DNA of 64,000 nucleotides from Heterocephalus glaber (lineage: Eukaryota; Chordata; Mammalia; Rodentia; Bathyergidae), in assembly GCF_000247695.1 (NCBI RefSeq), contig NW_004624732.1, forward strand, positions 40,691,975 through 40,755,974, given 5' to 3'. The position numbers were made by a program, and so were the translations under genes. Below the pieces are notes generated by a model, which worked only from the letters and a program-made list of their open reading frames with translations, made no database searches and had not been told where the DNA came from. Numbering within the stretch: the first letter of the stretch is position 1; every line of letters begins with the position of its first letter. Positions 38,601 through 52,630 of this stretch are shown here, piece after piece.

Positions 38601-39477
38601 ATTCACTATGGACACTCATAATGCTGAAACAATCTTCTCAAAACTTCCTAATGTGAAATAGCTATTATTTAGAGATAAATACAAATAGAAGAAAGGGAAG
38701 GGATCTTATTTATGAGATGAAAATAAATTAACTTCGGGGCAGTTTATCTTTCACAACAAAGTATGGGGCACTGCCAGCAGGTCACAGGTGTATACCCTAT
38801 GAGGAGCCTAAAAGGCATCTGTGAGGAGAGGAAAATACAGTCTAAGGTGTAATGTAGTACTGGATGTCAATCACCCTCCAAAATAATATTACAAACATTT
38901 TGAAAAGGAATAATTCTTTGCATACATTTCGGTTTTTCCATGCCAGATTAATCACAAGCAAAAATTCACATAGACTCATGGAACAACTAAATTGAGAAAG
39001 AACACAAGAATGAAATAAAGATTAAAAGGAGAGAGTGAAATGGGATAGAAAGAAAAGAAAGGAGGATATTATTGGATTCTATAATGTAAAAGACACATAA
39101 TGTTAAATAATAGCTTTATCTATAACTCATAATGCTTTAGATTCAAGGCAAAATAGAATTAAATTATATTTATGTCAAATATTATGTTATCACAAAGCCT
39201 TCTTGATCATTTTCCGTTTTCATGACAATTCTTATTATTTTCACTTCCCAGAAAAGACATCTTTGTGGAAACCATTAAACATGGGGACTTATATTTCATT
39301 CTTTCATAGCTCCGGGTCACTTTTTAACTATATGTATTTGGATCATTGATATTACTGTTGTAATCCAGAACACAGGTAGAACAAAACTCAAACACTATTT
39401 GTTTTAGTGAATCATTTAGAAAGTTGACACATAAGCCAAGTCTATTCCTTTATAATTGAAAGGTATGTATATAATAT

Positions 39478-39479
<2 letters not shown>

Positions 39480-39512
<33 letters not shown>
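39480..39512. repeat. (TG)n microsatellite
   Basis: Sixteen or so GT units. Confidence 0.97.
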
Positions 39513-39516
<4 letters not shown>

Positions 39517-40421
39517 ACAGAGAAAGACTGAGAGAAAAAAAGGAATTCATGTAAGAGAAAATATTTTAGAAACTGTTCATTGTATAGATTGTCAAATATT
39601 TGTAGATGACATACACTTCTCCTAGAGAAGAAGAAAATTCAGCTTCTTATGATCATAGAGTGTATAAGTTCCTCATTCCATCACATTAAAAATACACTTA
39701 ATTTTTAGTCCATTTGTCTAGTAGATATTTAAACTAAACAGGGACCATTTTTTCCTTTTATCTACCCCTTAGTATGCCACAAATATTTGTAGAATAATGT
39801 AAAAAATGGAAAATTCTTTCAATTTCTTAGCAGAAGAAATTTCTGTTAAGTATCCATTATATGATTGATTGAGAAGATAATGGTTTTTTTCTACAATTAT
39901 TTCCAGTATGATTTCCAATATGTTATTCCCCAAGGTTGATTAAACTTTGCACAGTAATATATGACAAGATTAGTGTCTGCCTCATCACAGATAGGCTGAG
40001 AACAATGGTTATCATCTCTTTCCTGTTGGCCAGCAAGTGAATCAGGGGAAGTGTGCTTCTGTTTAATAAGGGATTGTTTCAAATTTTAAGGAAACAAATT
40101 TGAGGTGGAAAAAAAAGAAAAATTATCCCTGTCTTGTTTTTTCCTTCTTTTTTGGATGGCCCTTTGGTTTGTAGAAGGTTAAGCAAAGATCACATAAAAT
40201 GTGATCAATGTATAAGTGAGTATTGAGATGAGAAACCTGAGAAAAGAAAGTAAACAGTGAATACATATAACATATATATATAAATAAATTATTTCACACA
40301 GTTCGTCATGTGTACTTTGAATTTGATGAGCAATTAAGTTTTTACAAAATGGTTCACTTTGAAGTGCTCTAAACATATATGAACATGGAATGAGGTTCCA
40401 TGCATGTACAAAATCACTAAC

Positions 40422-40589
40422 CTTCTTTGGTGCAGTTGGCTTGGGTTTCATCACTGAAGTCTCCACAGTCATTGTCACCATCACAGGCCCAATGGCCAGG
40501 GATGCATCTGCCACTGGAACATCTGAACTGACTGTCAAAGCACGAGTGCACACAGCCCAGCTCATCACTCCCATCCCCACAGTCATCAT
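40422..40589 (-). CDS. Lrp1b: Lrp1b exon (end of one LDLa repeat plus one full repeat)
   Basis: This 168-nt exon encodes 56 codons in phase 1. It first completes the repeat begun in the 42 kb exon: [13 protein letters not shown], with the conserved acidic Ca-binding motif and cysteines 5 and 6. It then encodes a whole LDLa repeat, from SCFDSQFRC through [10 protein letters not shown] to [15 protein letters not shown], with all six cysteines. The Asn-Cys-Thr near the end is a possible N-glycosylation sequon. The acceptor is CTTCTTCCCAG, and the donor is GAAG followed by GTTAGT, close to consensus. The exon lies 1,447 bp downstream of the previous one and 20,058 bp upstream of the next. Residue spacing and order match cluster II of LRP1/LRP1B, and wording such as HSCF and [17 protein letters not shown] favours LRP1B. 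No stop or frameshift is seen. Confidence 0.95.
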
Positions 40590-42187
<1,598 letters not shown>

Positions 42188-44186
42188 TTACTAATGTGAT
42201 CAGAACTGTTTCCTGTTTGCTACAAAGGCACTGAGGAAATGGTAGGTAAAAGGATATAGTGACAGGAAATTATTGAGGACATAGGATACTCATATTTTTA
42301 ATATCTTTTAAATAAGTGCTTTCCAATGACTGGAGAGCTGGGAGAATCACTTAATGAAGAATTAGATTCATTACCCTTTGGGGAAAAACGAATACAATTC
42401 AAATTTATGCACAGGATGGCTCAACTTTCACACAGTAACAGCGGATAAAGTTTTATACTCAGGTGTGCAATGTGTTGTGTTTATGGTTCAATAGAAAAAG
42501 CCCTCTCTGAACACGAAGAGGCAAAATAAGACAGTTGGATCGAACACTGGGCTCTGAGACATGTCAACATCATAAGGTGAAAGCAAAAATAAATCAACTC
42601 AAAATCATTTTAGTCGGTACTGAATAGTTACAAAAACTTTGTAGTCTATAATTCTGAGTCTTAAATAAAACACAAAAACATTTTTAAAAAGCAAGAATTA
42701 AACTTAAAAATGAAATTTTATACAATGAAATAAAAAACACCCTTTCTGTCTTTTAGATAAACAACAAAAGGCATAGAAGTAGCATAGCAAAAGACTTTTA
42801 AGAGATATCCAAGTTATTAGTAAATCCAGAAGACAATATTGTCATAAGATTCAAAATCAACATTGATTTTTTTAAGTGTAATAGTTACCATAGAAATATA
42901 TAATTGCAGAAGAGATCATCCAAAAGTTTTGAGTAACTTACCAGTAGTTACCAGTACAATATTTTATTCACCCTATTTCATATAAGGTGAAAGTAATTCA
43001 CCTAAAGTTTTAAGAATTGCTTGACCTCGCAGATATCAAACTAATAAGCCTAGAATCATAAATCTTCACATACCTGAGTTCATTTAATAGACATTAAGGA
43101 AATAAACAAAAGGGTAACTTTTATCAATTCATTGATATAAAAACAAAAGAAACAGGTAAGAAACATTATTCCTCTGACAGCTGAAACCAAAGACATTTTG
43201 TAGCAAGTTTTTGCTGTATTCTCTTTAAGATAATTCCCCTAGAGATGTAGAATATATGTAATAGAAGGGAGCATATTTTCAAATTATATTTTTGTAAATT
43301 GTCTTGGGATTAGCTAAAATAGCTTATGGCTAAACTAGCTGGAATTCAGTGTCCAAACTCTGAACCAATATATTCATCCAATATCAATCTATACATCTAC
43401 ATTCTGCTTATCTATTACCTATGCACATATTCATCTGTAGTTTCAATTATTGAATTTTGTACTCTAGTTTATTTTGGAAAACTACATAAAAAACAAAAAT
43501 ATTTTGCAGTTTAAAAAATTGGAACAATTGATCATGTCCAAGCATTTTAGTCCAAAGGCAACTGACACTCAGAAAATGTTAGGCTTGTCTGATATTATAG
43601 GCATTATCTTGAGGAATGACAAATCTTACAATTCAGTTTTCAACATCCTCATTTTTTCTTCTTTCTACCATACTCTAATTCAAATTTCTTCTCTTATTTT
43701 CACTTATAATGCATAAATGTATCTAAACTGCTATTTTAGTATAACCTATATTTAAGTTTATATTAAATATAAAGGCTAAACATTTTCAAAAATATTTATT
43801 ACGCAGAGTAATACTTCTCTATGTTAATCAGAAATGTGACTCAAAATACATCCATTATTGCACATCTGGTTCATAAATTGTCCAAAACTAACTTTACATA
43901 ATTGTATAATTGTGGATATTACTATCATTTATAAAGTTTTAGATCTTATTTTAAAATTGTTTAACAGTATCAACTTTGTATTTACTTTCATAAGGCAGAT
44001 TGTACCAAGATTAACCTAAATATTTTTGTCACACAGAGCTATATCTAAGCAACTCTTTTTAAGAGTTTCAGGACTTTATATAGTAATTCCAGTGGTGGTT
44101 CTGTTAAAAATTAAGCTACAGAGCACCTTCTTAGTACTTCGGTTAATGGAACTTTCTAGAAGGATTTTTATTTTTATTTTAAAGTT

Positions 44187-44254
44187 GTTATTATTATTAT
44201 TATTATTATTGTTATTATTATTGTGGTAGTTGTGGTGGTGGTGGTGGTGGTGGT
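44187..44254. repeat. Compound microsatellite (TTA)n-(GTG)n
   Basis: About eleven TTA/ATT units pass directly into about eight GTG units, ending at a SINE. It is responsible for the LLLLLLLL and WWWWW open-frame text here, which is not a gene. Confidence 0.97.
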
Positions 44255-44447
44255 TTTGGTACTGGGGATTAATTCAAAACCTTTCACATCATGCTACATC
44301 TCCAGTCCTTTTTTATTTTTTATTTTTCATTTCTAGACAGGGTCTTAATAATTTGCCAAGTTCCTCAGGCTGGACTCAAACTTGCAATTTTCCTGTCTCA
44401 GCCTCTCAGAGTGCTAGAATCACAGGACTGCATCACCACAATGGATA
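44255..44447 (-). mobile_element. Composite ID-B1 SINE, antisense
   Basis: The ID half (TTGGTACTGGGGATTAATTC to GCTACATCTCCAGTCC) is joined by a T-rich linker to the B1 half (GACAGGGTCTTAATAATTTG to GACTGCATCACCACA). Confidence 0.88.
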
Positions 44448-44489
44448 AACTAGGATTTTTTTCAATCCTATAAAGTAATTATTTTAATT

Positions 44490-46655
44490 TTATTTTTTGT
44501 ACATGTTTGCAGTATATAATGATTATCTTCATAGTGTGGAGTTGGTCCACGTACATGACACATTTTAATTCTTTTTACATCTCCTTCCTTCCTTCCTCCA
44601 TTTCCTTCCTTTTCTTGATCCCTTCCCATACGCAAAAGATTTATTTTCCTGTTTCCTTTTATCTATCTTTTACTTTGTACTTTAATTTATTTATACTTTG
44701 TGTTTCTCATCCAAGAAAAACCATGCATATTTAAACTTCTGTGTCTGATTTATTTCAGTTAACATTGTGGTCTTAAAGTACATCCATTTTTCTACAAATG
44801 AATCAAATATATCCTGCTTTATAGCAGACTAGTACTCCATTGTGTAAAAATACATTTTTTATCCATTCATCTAGTGATAGACATATAGGTTTCTTCCAAG
44901 ACTTAGCTAGTATGAATTGTGCTGCTACAAAAATGAGTATGCATATTGTCATTAAATCTTTCCCTAAAAAGGGAATAGCTGAGTCACGTGGGGTTTCTAT
45001 TTTTAGATTTTTTAGTAATCTCCATACTGATTTCCATAGTGGTTGTTCTAGCTTACATCTCCACCAACAATGTAAATGGGTTGTTTTTTCGCTGAAACCT
45101 TGCCAGTATTTGCTATTGATTTCTTGTTGATAGCTGTTCTTTCTGTAGTAAGATAAAATCTCAGTGTTATTTTAATTTACATTTTCTAATGGTTGAAGAT
45201 GTTGAATATGTTTTTCATGCAATCATTGGCCATTTTTACTTCTTCTGAGGAGTGTCTATTCATTCCATTTGCACATTTGTTTCAACAGTCTCTTATTTTG
45301 AGGGCTGTGTGGGTTTTTTGTTTTAGTTTTTATATATTCTCAATATTATTCCTCGATCCAAAATACAGTTGGCAAAATTATTTCCCATTCTATAGGTTGT
45401 CTCTTCAATCTGTTAATTATTTCCTTTGCTGTAAAGAAGCTTTTAAATTTGATATGTTCTCATTTGTTGACTATTGATGATAATATTTCTTATACAATTG
45501 GTGTCCTGTTGAGGCATTCCTTGCCCATACATATGTTTTCAAGAGTTTTACCTATTTTTTCTTCTCGCAGATTATTTTTGTTTTAATATTTGGATCCTGG
45601 ATCCATTTTGATTTTAGTTTAGTACATTGTGAAATATTCAGTCTTCTGCATGTGTAGAGCCAAAGTTTTCGGCACCATTTGTGAAAGAAGCTATCTTTCT
45701 TCAAGCATGGTTTTGGCACCCTTGTCAAAGATCTGTCTAACTGAATATGCCTGAGGTTGTTTCTGCATCCTTTGTTTTATTTCACTGATTAACAGGTCTT
45801 TGCCCGGTCAGTACCATGCTACCTTCATCACTATAATCTTGTAATATAAATTGAAATCTGAGATTACGATGCTTCTTGCTTTGTTCTATTTGCTGTTGCT
45901 ATTCTGGGTCTCTTCTGGTTCCATATAAATTTTAGGACAGTTTTCTATAAAGCTGTGAGGAATACTGTGGGTATTTTGCTTGGGATTGCAATAAATCTAT
46001 ACATTAGTTTTGGAATTGTGTCCATTGTGACAACATTCTGCTTATCTAGAAACTGGTGGTGACTTTCTATCTTCTGATGTCCTATTTAATCCCCCTTTTC
46101 ACAATACTGTGGTTATCATTGTAAAGGACTTTCATTTCCTTGGCTAGGTTAATTCCTAAGCATTTAATTTTTCTTAATAATATTGTCAATACTATAGTTT
46201 TCCTAATTTCTTTTTGTATGGGTTCATTATTAGAACACAGAAACATTTGTGGCTTTTGAGTGTTGATTTTGTATCCACATATACTGCAAATTTGATTACT
46301 GATTCTAGAGTCTTGGACAGAGTTTTTGGGTCTTTTATGTAAATGATCATGGCAACTGTATGTAAAGAAAGTTTGAATTTTTCTTTTCCTATATGTATCA
46401 CACTTATTTCTTTCTTTTACCTGATTGGTCCCCCTAATGTTCAAGTACTATACTGACCAAGAGTGGTAGTAGTGAACATCCTTGTCTTTTTCCTGATTTT
46501 GGAGAAAAAGCTTTAAATTTTCCCTTAATTTAATAAGATATTGCCTGTTGCCTTGTCACAAATAGCTTCTATCACATTGAGATAAAGTCTTGCAATACCT
46601 ACTTTCTTATGGTTTTATCATGTATGGATGCTGAATTTTGTCAAAGGCAATGCTT
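44490..46655 (-). mobile_element. L1, 3' 2.2 kb, antisense (3'UTR and ORF2 part)
   Basis: 44490-44720 is the 3'UTR in reverse. Then come antisense ORF2 markers: GTACTCCATTGTGTAAAAAT, AATCTCCATACTGATTTCCA, TTTGCTGTAAAGAAGC, GCAATAAATCTATACATTAG, CATTTCCTTGGCTAGGTTAA and GCTGAATTTTGTCAAAGGCA. ORF2 is the endonuclease and reverse transcriptase protein, here only its C-terminal half. Frames are broken, so it is a dead 5'-truncated copy. Confidence 0.9.
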
Positions 46656-46669
46656 TTTTTAAATAATGT

Positions 46670-47179
46670 TTTGTTTTATTTATTTATTTATTTATATTTT
46701 TACTGGTATGTGGTTGTAGTACATATTGACTACATTCATTACTGGGAGTTGGCACATGTAGATGTCATTTCCTTATTTTTAATGCCTTCTCATGACCTCC
46801 TCTCTCTTCCTTTCCCTGCATCTCTTGAACTTTTTCATTCATATATAATATACTATACATAAATAATATAATATAATATACATTATATCTATTACATGAT
46901 AAACATGTTACTCCTAAGGATTTGCTACATGTATCAGGACTTCACAATCCTTGCCCCTTTTTAAAAAATTAATTTCCCTCTCCTCCCTCCATCTCTCAGT
47001 TCCCTTCCCATATGCCAAAGATCCAACTTGTTATTTCCTACTGTCTATCTTTTGTTTTGCACTTTATTTACATATTGTTATTCTCATATAAGACAAACCA
47101 TGTGATATTTAAGTTTGTGTGTCTGACTTACTTCACTTAAAATTATGGTCTCAAGGTACATCCATTGTCCTACAAATGA
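46670..47179 (-). mobile_element. Second L1 3' fragment, antisense
   Basis: A T-rich (TTTA)n start, then GTAGTACATATTGACTACATTC, a pyrimidine-rich 3'UTR, then GTCTGACTTACTTCACTTAAA and GGTACATCCATTGTCCTAC. It repeats the same L1 3' sections as the copy at 44490, so it is a separate insertion. Confidence 0.85.
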
Positions 47180-47265
47180 CCAGGGATTTAGCTCTGTGAC
47201 ACCGCGCCTGCCTTGCAAGCACAAGGTCCTGAGTTTGATCCCCGGTACCAAAAAAAAAAGAGGTA
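47180..47265 (+). mobile_element. ID SINE, sense
   Basis: CCAGGGATTTAGCTCTGTGA, CTGCCTTGCAAGCACAAGGT, GATCCCCGGTACC and an A-run. It abuts the L1 fragment, so it either inserted into it or marks its end. Confidence 0.93.
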
Positions 47266-48226
47266 CTAACTCAAGTTATGTTTCAAATAAGTAAACAATG
47301 AAATACAGTTCACTACACGGAGTTTATGATGAGATATGACTTTAAAAAATAATATTACATCTTTTGGCTCTATAAAAAGTTAATTAACATTTAAAAAATT
47401 CTTTTTTTTTTTTAAGTGGAAGCATATTAAACAGTATCACAGGCCTTGCTAGAGAAAATAAATCATCCTACATATCTGGAAACTTCTAAAAGTTGGTGCT
47501 ACTTCATTGGATGGGAAATTTAGTACATCAACTTTAAGACGGTTTTCAATTGTTAAATTGTAACTCTAAAAAGAAGTCAGAAAAAAATAAAGTGATAATT
47601 AGCTTCCAATAGGTAAAAATATTCTCAGAATTCTTACATTCATTTACTTTGTCAACCTTGTAGTCTGATTTAGCTCATAGAATGTACAAATTACTGTAGA
47701 GGAAAAAATTGAGAAGTAGAAGATAGGAGAGGTAAAATTACTAAACAGAACAAAGTTTGCCTTATTTGAAAGGAAACATAAAGAACCATGTTCCTACTGC
47801 TTTGCACAAATTTCACTCTTAAAGTAGTGTGACATTGGGTAAATCACTCAGCCCCTTTAGTCACAGACTGTTGATTTATAACACGATCTCACTGGTCCAG
47901 TAAGTCATAAAGATCAAGAAGTCAGAAGAAATATCATCTAGAAATGCAACCACTTGAAGGCATTTAATGTAGCAAAAATAGGGTTCACCACCTGAATATA
48001 TTCTGGGGTTATCAGAGGATTACAAGAAAGCACAGCAATTGGTCTTTAGAAAAATGGTAGAGCTAACATAGAAATGTTAAAATTATCTTAACTTTTATCT
48101 ACTTAATTATTCAGTAAAATATGCAGTACTTTTTAGGATTAATCACAGCAAATATTTTAAAATATATGTCCCCTTATTTTTATTAATGTAGGAAAATACA
48201 GTAATCTTAAATCTTAGTATTCTATC

Positions 48227-48597
48227 AGTAATAGAGAAAGTCCCCAATTTATTAATGAGTTCTGTTCTGAGAGAACGTTCATAAGTCTGACAGAGTCTTA
48301 TACAACTTTGCCACAAATGCTATATACAATGTATATTGATTTGTGCTTCTTAGCAGTCCCCTCCATGTTACCATTGCTTTTCCTCTTGCTTCTGGGCATT
48401 CTGGGCTGTGACTGAGCACTGTGCTACTGTACACTATTGCACTGTACAGTAAGCACACAGCAGCACAACTGTGATAACAACCAGCATACACGTGTGCTTC
48501 TCCACAACTTGTGGCACCCATGAATGTTCCTAAGGCGAGATCTGCTCCAATCTGTGAAAGTTTCCAACTCGAATGTTCGAATGGGGAATTACTGTAT
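48227..48597. mobile_element. Possible DNA-transposon relic with CAGTAAT termini
   Basis: The segment starts CAGTAAT and ends ATTACTG, with CCCCAATT near the left end and GGGGAATT near the right end, as in a TIR. TAT stands on both sides. Its inside includes CTGTACAGTAAGCACACAGC. This recalls pogo/Tigger-type short elements, which start CAGT and target TA. The TIR match is short, so it is a tentative call. Confidence 0.45.
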
Positions 48598-48682
48598 CTA
48601 ACTGTTTAAGAGAAACAATATCTGTCTATAATGCACATTTTCTCTAAAAATTAAAAACATCCTTTCAAATAAATTTAACATT

Positions 48683-48791
48683 TATCTTGTCTTTTTTTTT
48701 TTTTTTTTGGTACCAGGGATAGAACTCAGGACCTTGCGCTGGAGAAGCAGGTGGCAGAATCACTGAGCTAAATCCCCAGCCCTATCTTGTC
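48683..48791 (-). mobile_element. ID SINE, antisense, with target-site duplication
   Basis: A T-run, TTGGTACCAGGGATAGAACTC, ACCTTGCGCTGGAGAAGCAG and CTAAATCCCCAGCCC. TATCTTGTC occurs at 48683-48691 and 48783-48791. Confidence 0.93.
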
Positions 48792-49785
48792 TTTTTATAG
48801 TAATGTTAATTTAAAGTTGAAAAATATTTGAGTATTTCAGTTTGTTTCTGGTTATTTGCTTTGTTAAAATCACATTGTGAATTTTTATATTTTATAAAGA
48901 TTTAAAGGTTACAATCTTGTCTTTACTTTGTATAAATGTTCTTTGACTTTGGATCTTCATAAGCTCAAGTTGTAGGACACTTGGAAAGATTATCTGATTA
49001 ATATTGAAAAATAAAAATCATGATCAAAATGGCTCATATTCTATTAAGTTACAAATACAATGAGGCAAAGGAAACTATATTTTATGCTGGTAGTTACTTC
49101 AAATTCATAAAATATTTCATCTAGATTGACTTAAAAATACTTTACTGCTGCACACAGGATACTCAATTTATCTATTATATCTTTTACTTAAATTCTATTG
49201 ACAATTTATATGTATACCATTTTGTAAATGGCTATAATTTTCTTTCTCTCTCAAAGGTAATCATGGTTGGTATAATACTTATATTTATCTACTACACAAG
49301 CATATAGGGAAGTAGATCTCAGATCTGTTTCCTTTCTGTCTCAGATCTATGAATTTTCCTATTATTGCTTATTTCCACCCTAAAGATTATATAAGTAATT
49401 TCTTATTGGAGTCTCAAATTATAGTTGCCATAAGTTTGTTTAAGATCATGTACTTTACTTGAAGAATAAATGAAGTTAGTCTGCGTGATTAAGTATATGG
49501 AAAATATATACAATGCATATTAAAATAAGTATCAAACAAAGAATATGGTAGGAGCACTATTGAAGAAAAGAACATATTTTAATCTAAGAACACATCACAT
49601 AACCAGAAAGTGGCAGTGTAAAATTTGAATATTAGTCTGACTGATGTCAGAATAAATTTTCATTTATTATACCATGCTGATCACTACCAACAAGAATAAT
49701 ATAGCCTAGAATGTTTTGGGAAATGATTAAAAGTTTAATTTTTCATTCAATGGTTTTTCTTCATATAAACTCTAGTTTTGATTTT

Positions 49786-49787
<2 letters not shown>

Positions 49788-49818
<31 letters not shown>
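49788..49818. repeat. (AT)n microsatellite
   Basis: About fifteen AT units. Confidence 0.97.
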
Positions 49819-49820
<2 letters not shown>

Positions 49821-52630
49821 TTTATGTTCTGGAAAGTAATACTTCTAAATTATATCAATTGTAGGATTGTAAGTGCTATGAAAATAAAAAACATTAATAG
49901 ATACCAATACTAGTTGTGGGTGCTGATAATTGGTGCTTACATAGGATAGATGTTTAAAGTTTCAATTTATTAAAGACATTTTGGAGAAGATTATGTGAGA
50001 GCAGTGTACCACAAATTGTCTTAATTTTATTGCTATCATTATTGTTTCACAAAAATCTTTTATATTATTTTATGTAATATGATGTATAAAAATCATGGGC
50101 TTTACAAAGAGATGAACTGGTTTAAATCCTGACCTTATTACTAATTAATGTGAAGCTTTGGCAGTTATTGAACATCTCAGACCTTAAATTCTTCAACTGT
50201 AAAATAAAGGGAAAATGTACTTCAAACTTTTATTCACTCAGGATTTTTTTTGAGCTAGAATTCTAGTCTGTAGAGACAGATCACCTGAATGAATGAATCA
50301 AAGAATCAATCAATCAGTGAAATAGATCTAGGTAATAAAAATACAATTTTGAATATTCCTTTTTCTCACAACTTACAATCTAAATTGGAAAGTCATTTGG
50401 AATATGATTATACAAGTAACCTTTATAAATATCTGATAAATACTGTGATATAGGCAGTAGAAAATCTTCTCTTTAAATAATCATTTTTGACCTTGATGAT
50501 GGTGCAAAGCAGTATGAATTCAATGGAAATGGTACTTCAAATATTGAATTTTGATCATTTCCAGGCTAACAATGCACTGTATCTTACACTCTCATGATGT
50601 TTCGCAGTGGAATTGAACCTCAGCTTCCAGTCAGTCACAGGATTATGAGGGGAAACAACAAATGCTCTGTTGGGTACAGTGTTCCCAGAACTTTTTGGAT
50701 AAAGGTATTTAACAATTTATGTAAGATAGATCACACTTTATTATAAGTTTTAGATGATCTTGCCCCTCTGTGGACCTATATAAGTGGACTAAATACATTG
50801 AAGTTAGGCTATGGAAAGCTATGGTCTCATTAGCTGGGTGTATTATATGCATTGTTTACTTAAACTTGTTTTAAATTTATGATGGATTGGGATATAATCC
50901 TGTCAAAAGTCAAGGAGTATCCTTAAATATCCTTCTAAGGATATTTATTGTAGCACACAGAAGCACCAAACCTAATTTTAGGTTGCTAGCCATTGCTTCC
51001 CAGAAGAAGTGATACAAAAGTTAATATGAATGATATGTTCAAGTAAGGTCAGAAATATAGGAGGGAAAAGCTTTTAGAAGGTTCCAGAAACAGGACAGTG
51101 ATCTGTGGAAGCCCAGAATTTTTCATAAAATACTGGACAAATTGAAAACATTTCTGCATGGTTGCAATAGGTGAAATCGCCTTGGAAGATATATTTCTAA
51201 AGCCTAAATAGATATTACTTAGATGACAAAGTCTTAGAAGTCAAAGAGAACATCCAGGGAGTGTATATAGAATGAGACTGATAGAAATGTCAGGGAAAAA
51301 TACTGACTAGCTCTGGAAATAGAGGAAACAAATGGGAAATATTAGATAAAATAAGAACCAACATTTTAATACCTTGTTGAGTGTGTAAGAAAATAATATA
51401 CATTTTGAGAGTCCAGAAATGTAAAAGGTTCTGAAAACTAGAACAGTAAGTGAACTATAATAAGTGCTTTATTTGTGTACATGTATATGTTTGTCTGTAT
51501 GCTCAACTTACATGAGCCATCTATATTATGAATAAATGTATAATTTTGCATTAAAAGGAAGGAAAAGAAGCTTAGGTTTTAATGTCAATATGAAAGAGGG
51601 CAATTCTTTAGCTTCACATAAGGTGTGGATTCCACTATCAACCCAGTATGCTTGAAATTTAAATCTGAAGTACAGGGGTGGATTAGATAACAACTCCTCC
51701 TAGTACTTCTCCTTGTCTGAACCCACACTGTGAGTGAAAAAATTGTCTCCCTGAAAATCTATAATCATAAAATGATCAGAAGCAGAGTTTTCCATAATTC
51801 AGCAAATATCACCTTAAAAATTAAGGTACAATTTAATCCAAGATTGTATTTCAGAATGAGGACAAGATACTCATAAAAGACATGAATAGAGACCGGCCTC
51901 AGGATTTCCACAGGAGAAAATATTTTCAAAACTCAAACTTATAGATGTACTCAAAATTGAAAATTACAGAGTGAAAGAATAAATAGGGTAAAAATATGTT
52001 GAGTGAAGTTCAGCAGACTTAGTAAATGACAGTAGTCATTTCATAAAATCTTCAGAAAATTAAAAATTTTCTGTATCTGTAGAGGCTATAGATTGAAATT
52101 TGACAGGCAGGATAAAGTAAGTCAAAATATATTGAAAAGATAAAGATGAAAACAAAAACCATGTAAAGAGTCACTCTGAGAAAAATTTGGGAGATATAAA
52201 AAAGAAACAAATAGGATATTAAAATGTAGCAATTAAATTGTAAATTATAAATAATATACTTAGGAATTAAAAGACTAGAAATTCTAAAGAAATTGCCATT
52301 GCTACAGTTTATAGATTGAAAAGAACATAAATGAGATTAAGAATCATAGAGGTGAGGATAAAATATCTAACACTGAACTAGTAACCTCAGAAAACACGAA
52401 AGAGATAAAATAGAGACACCAATATTCAAAGAGGATTTCTTGGAATTTTCGTAAGTTTATGAAATATGTAGTTTTAGATTCAAGAATCGCAATCTATCCC
52501 AATATAAGTAAAAAATCAACTTACACATATAGACAGTGTAATGAAACATGAGAATGGGAACTCACAAACCTGAATTGACATGCAAATAATGTACAATATT
52601 AAATCTGGAATGAAAAAACTTACAAGCCTC

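Noticed and set aside
46082..46444. 120-codon minus-strand open frame
   Set aside because: It is a surviving piece of L1 ORF2 in a truncated copy, not a host gene.
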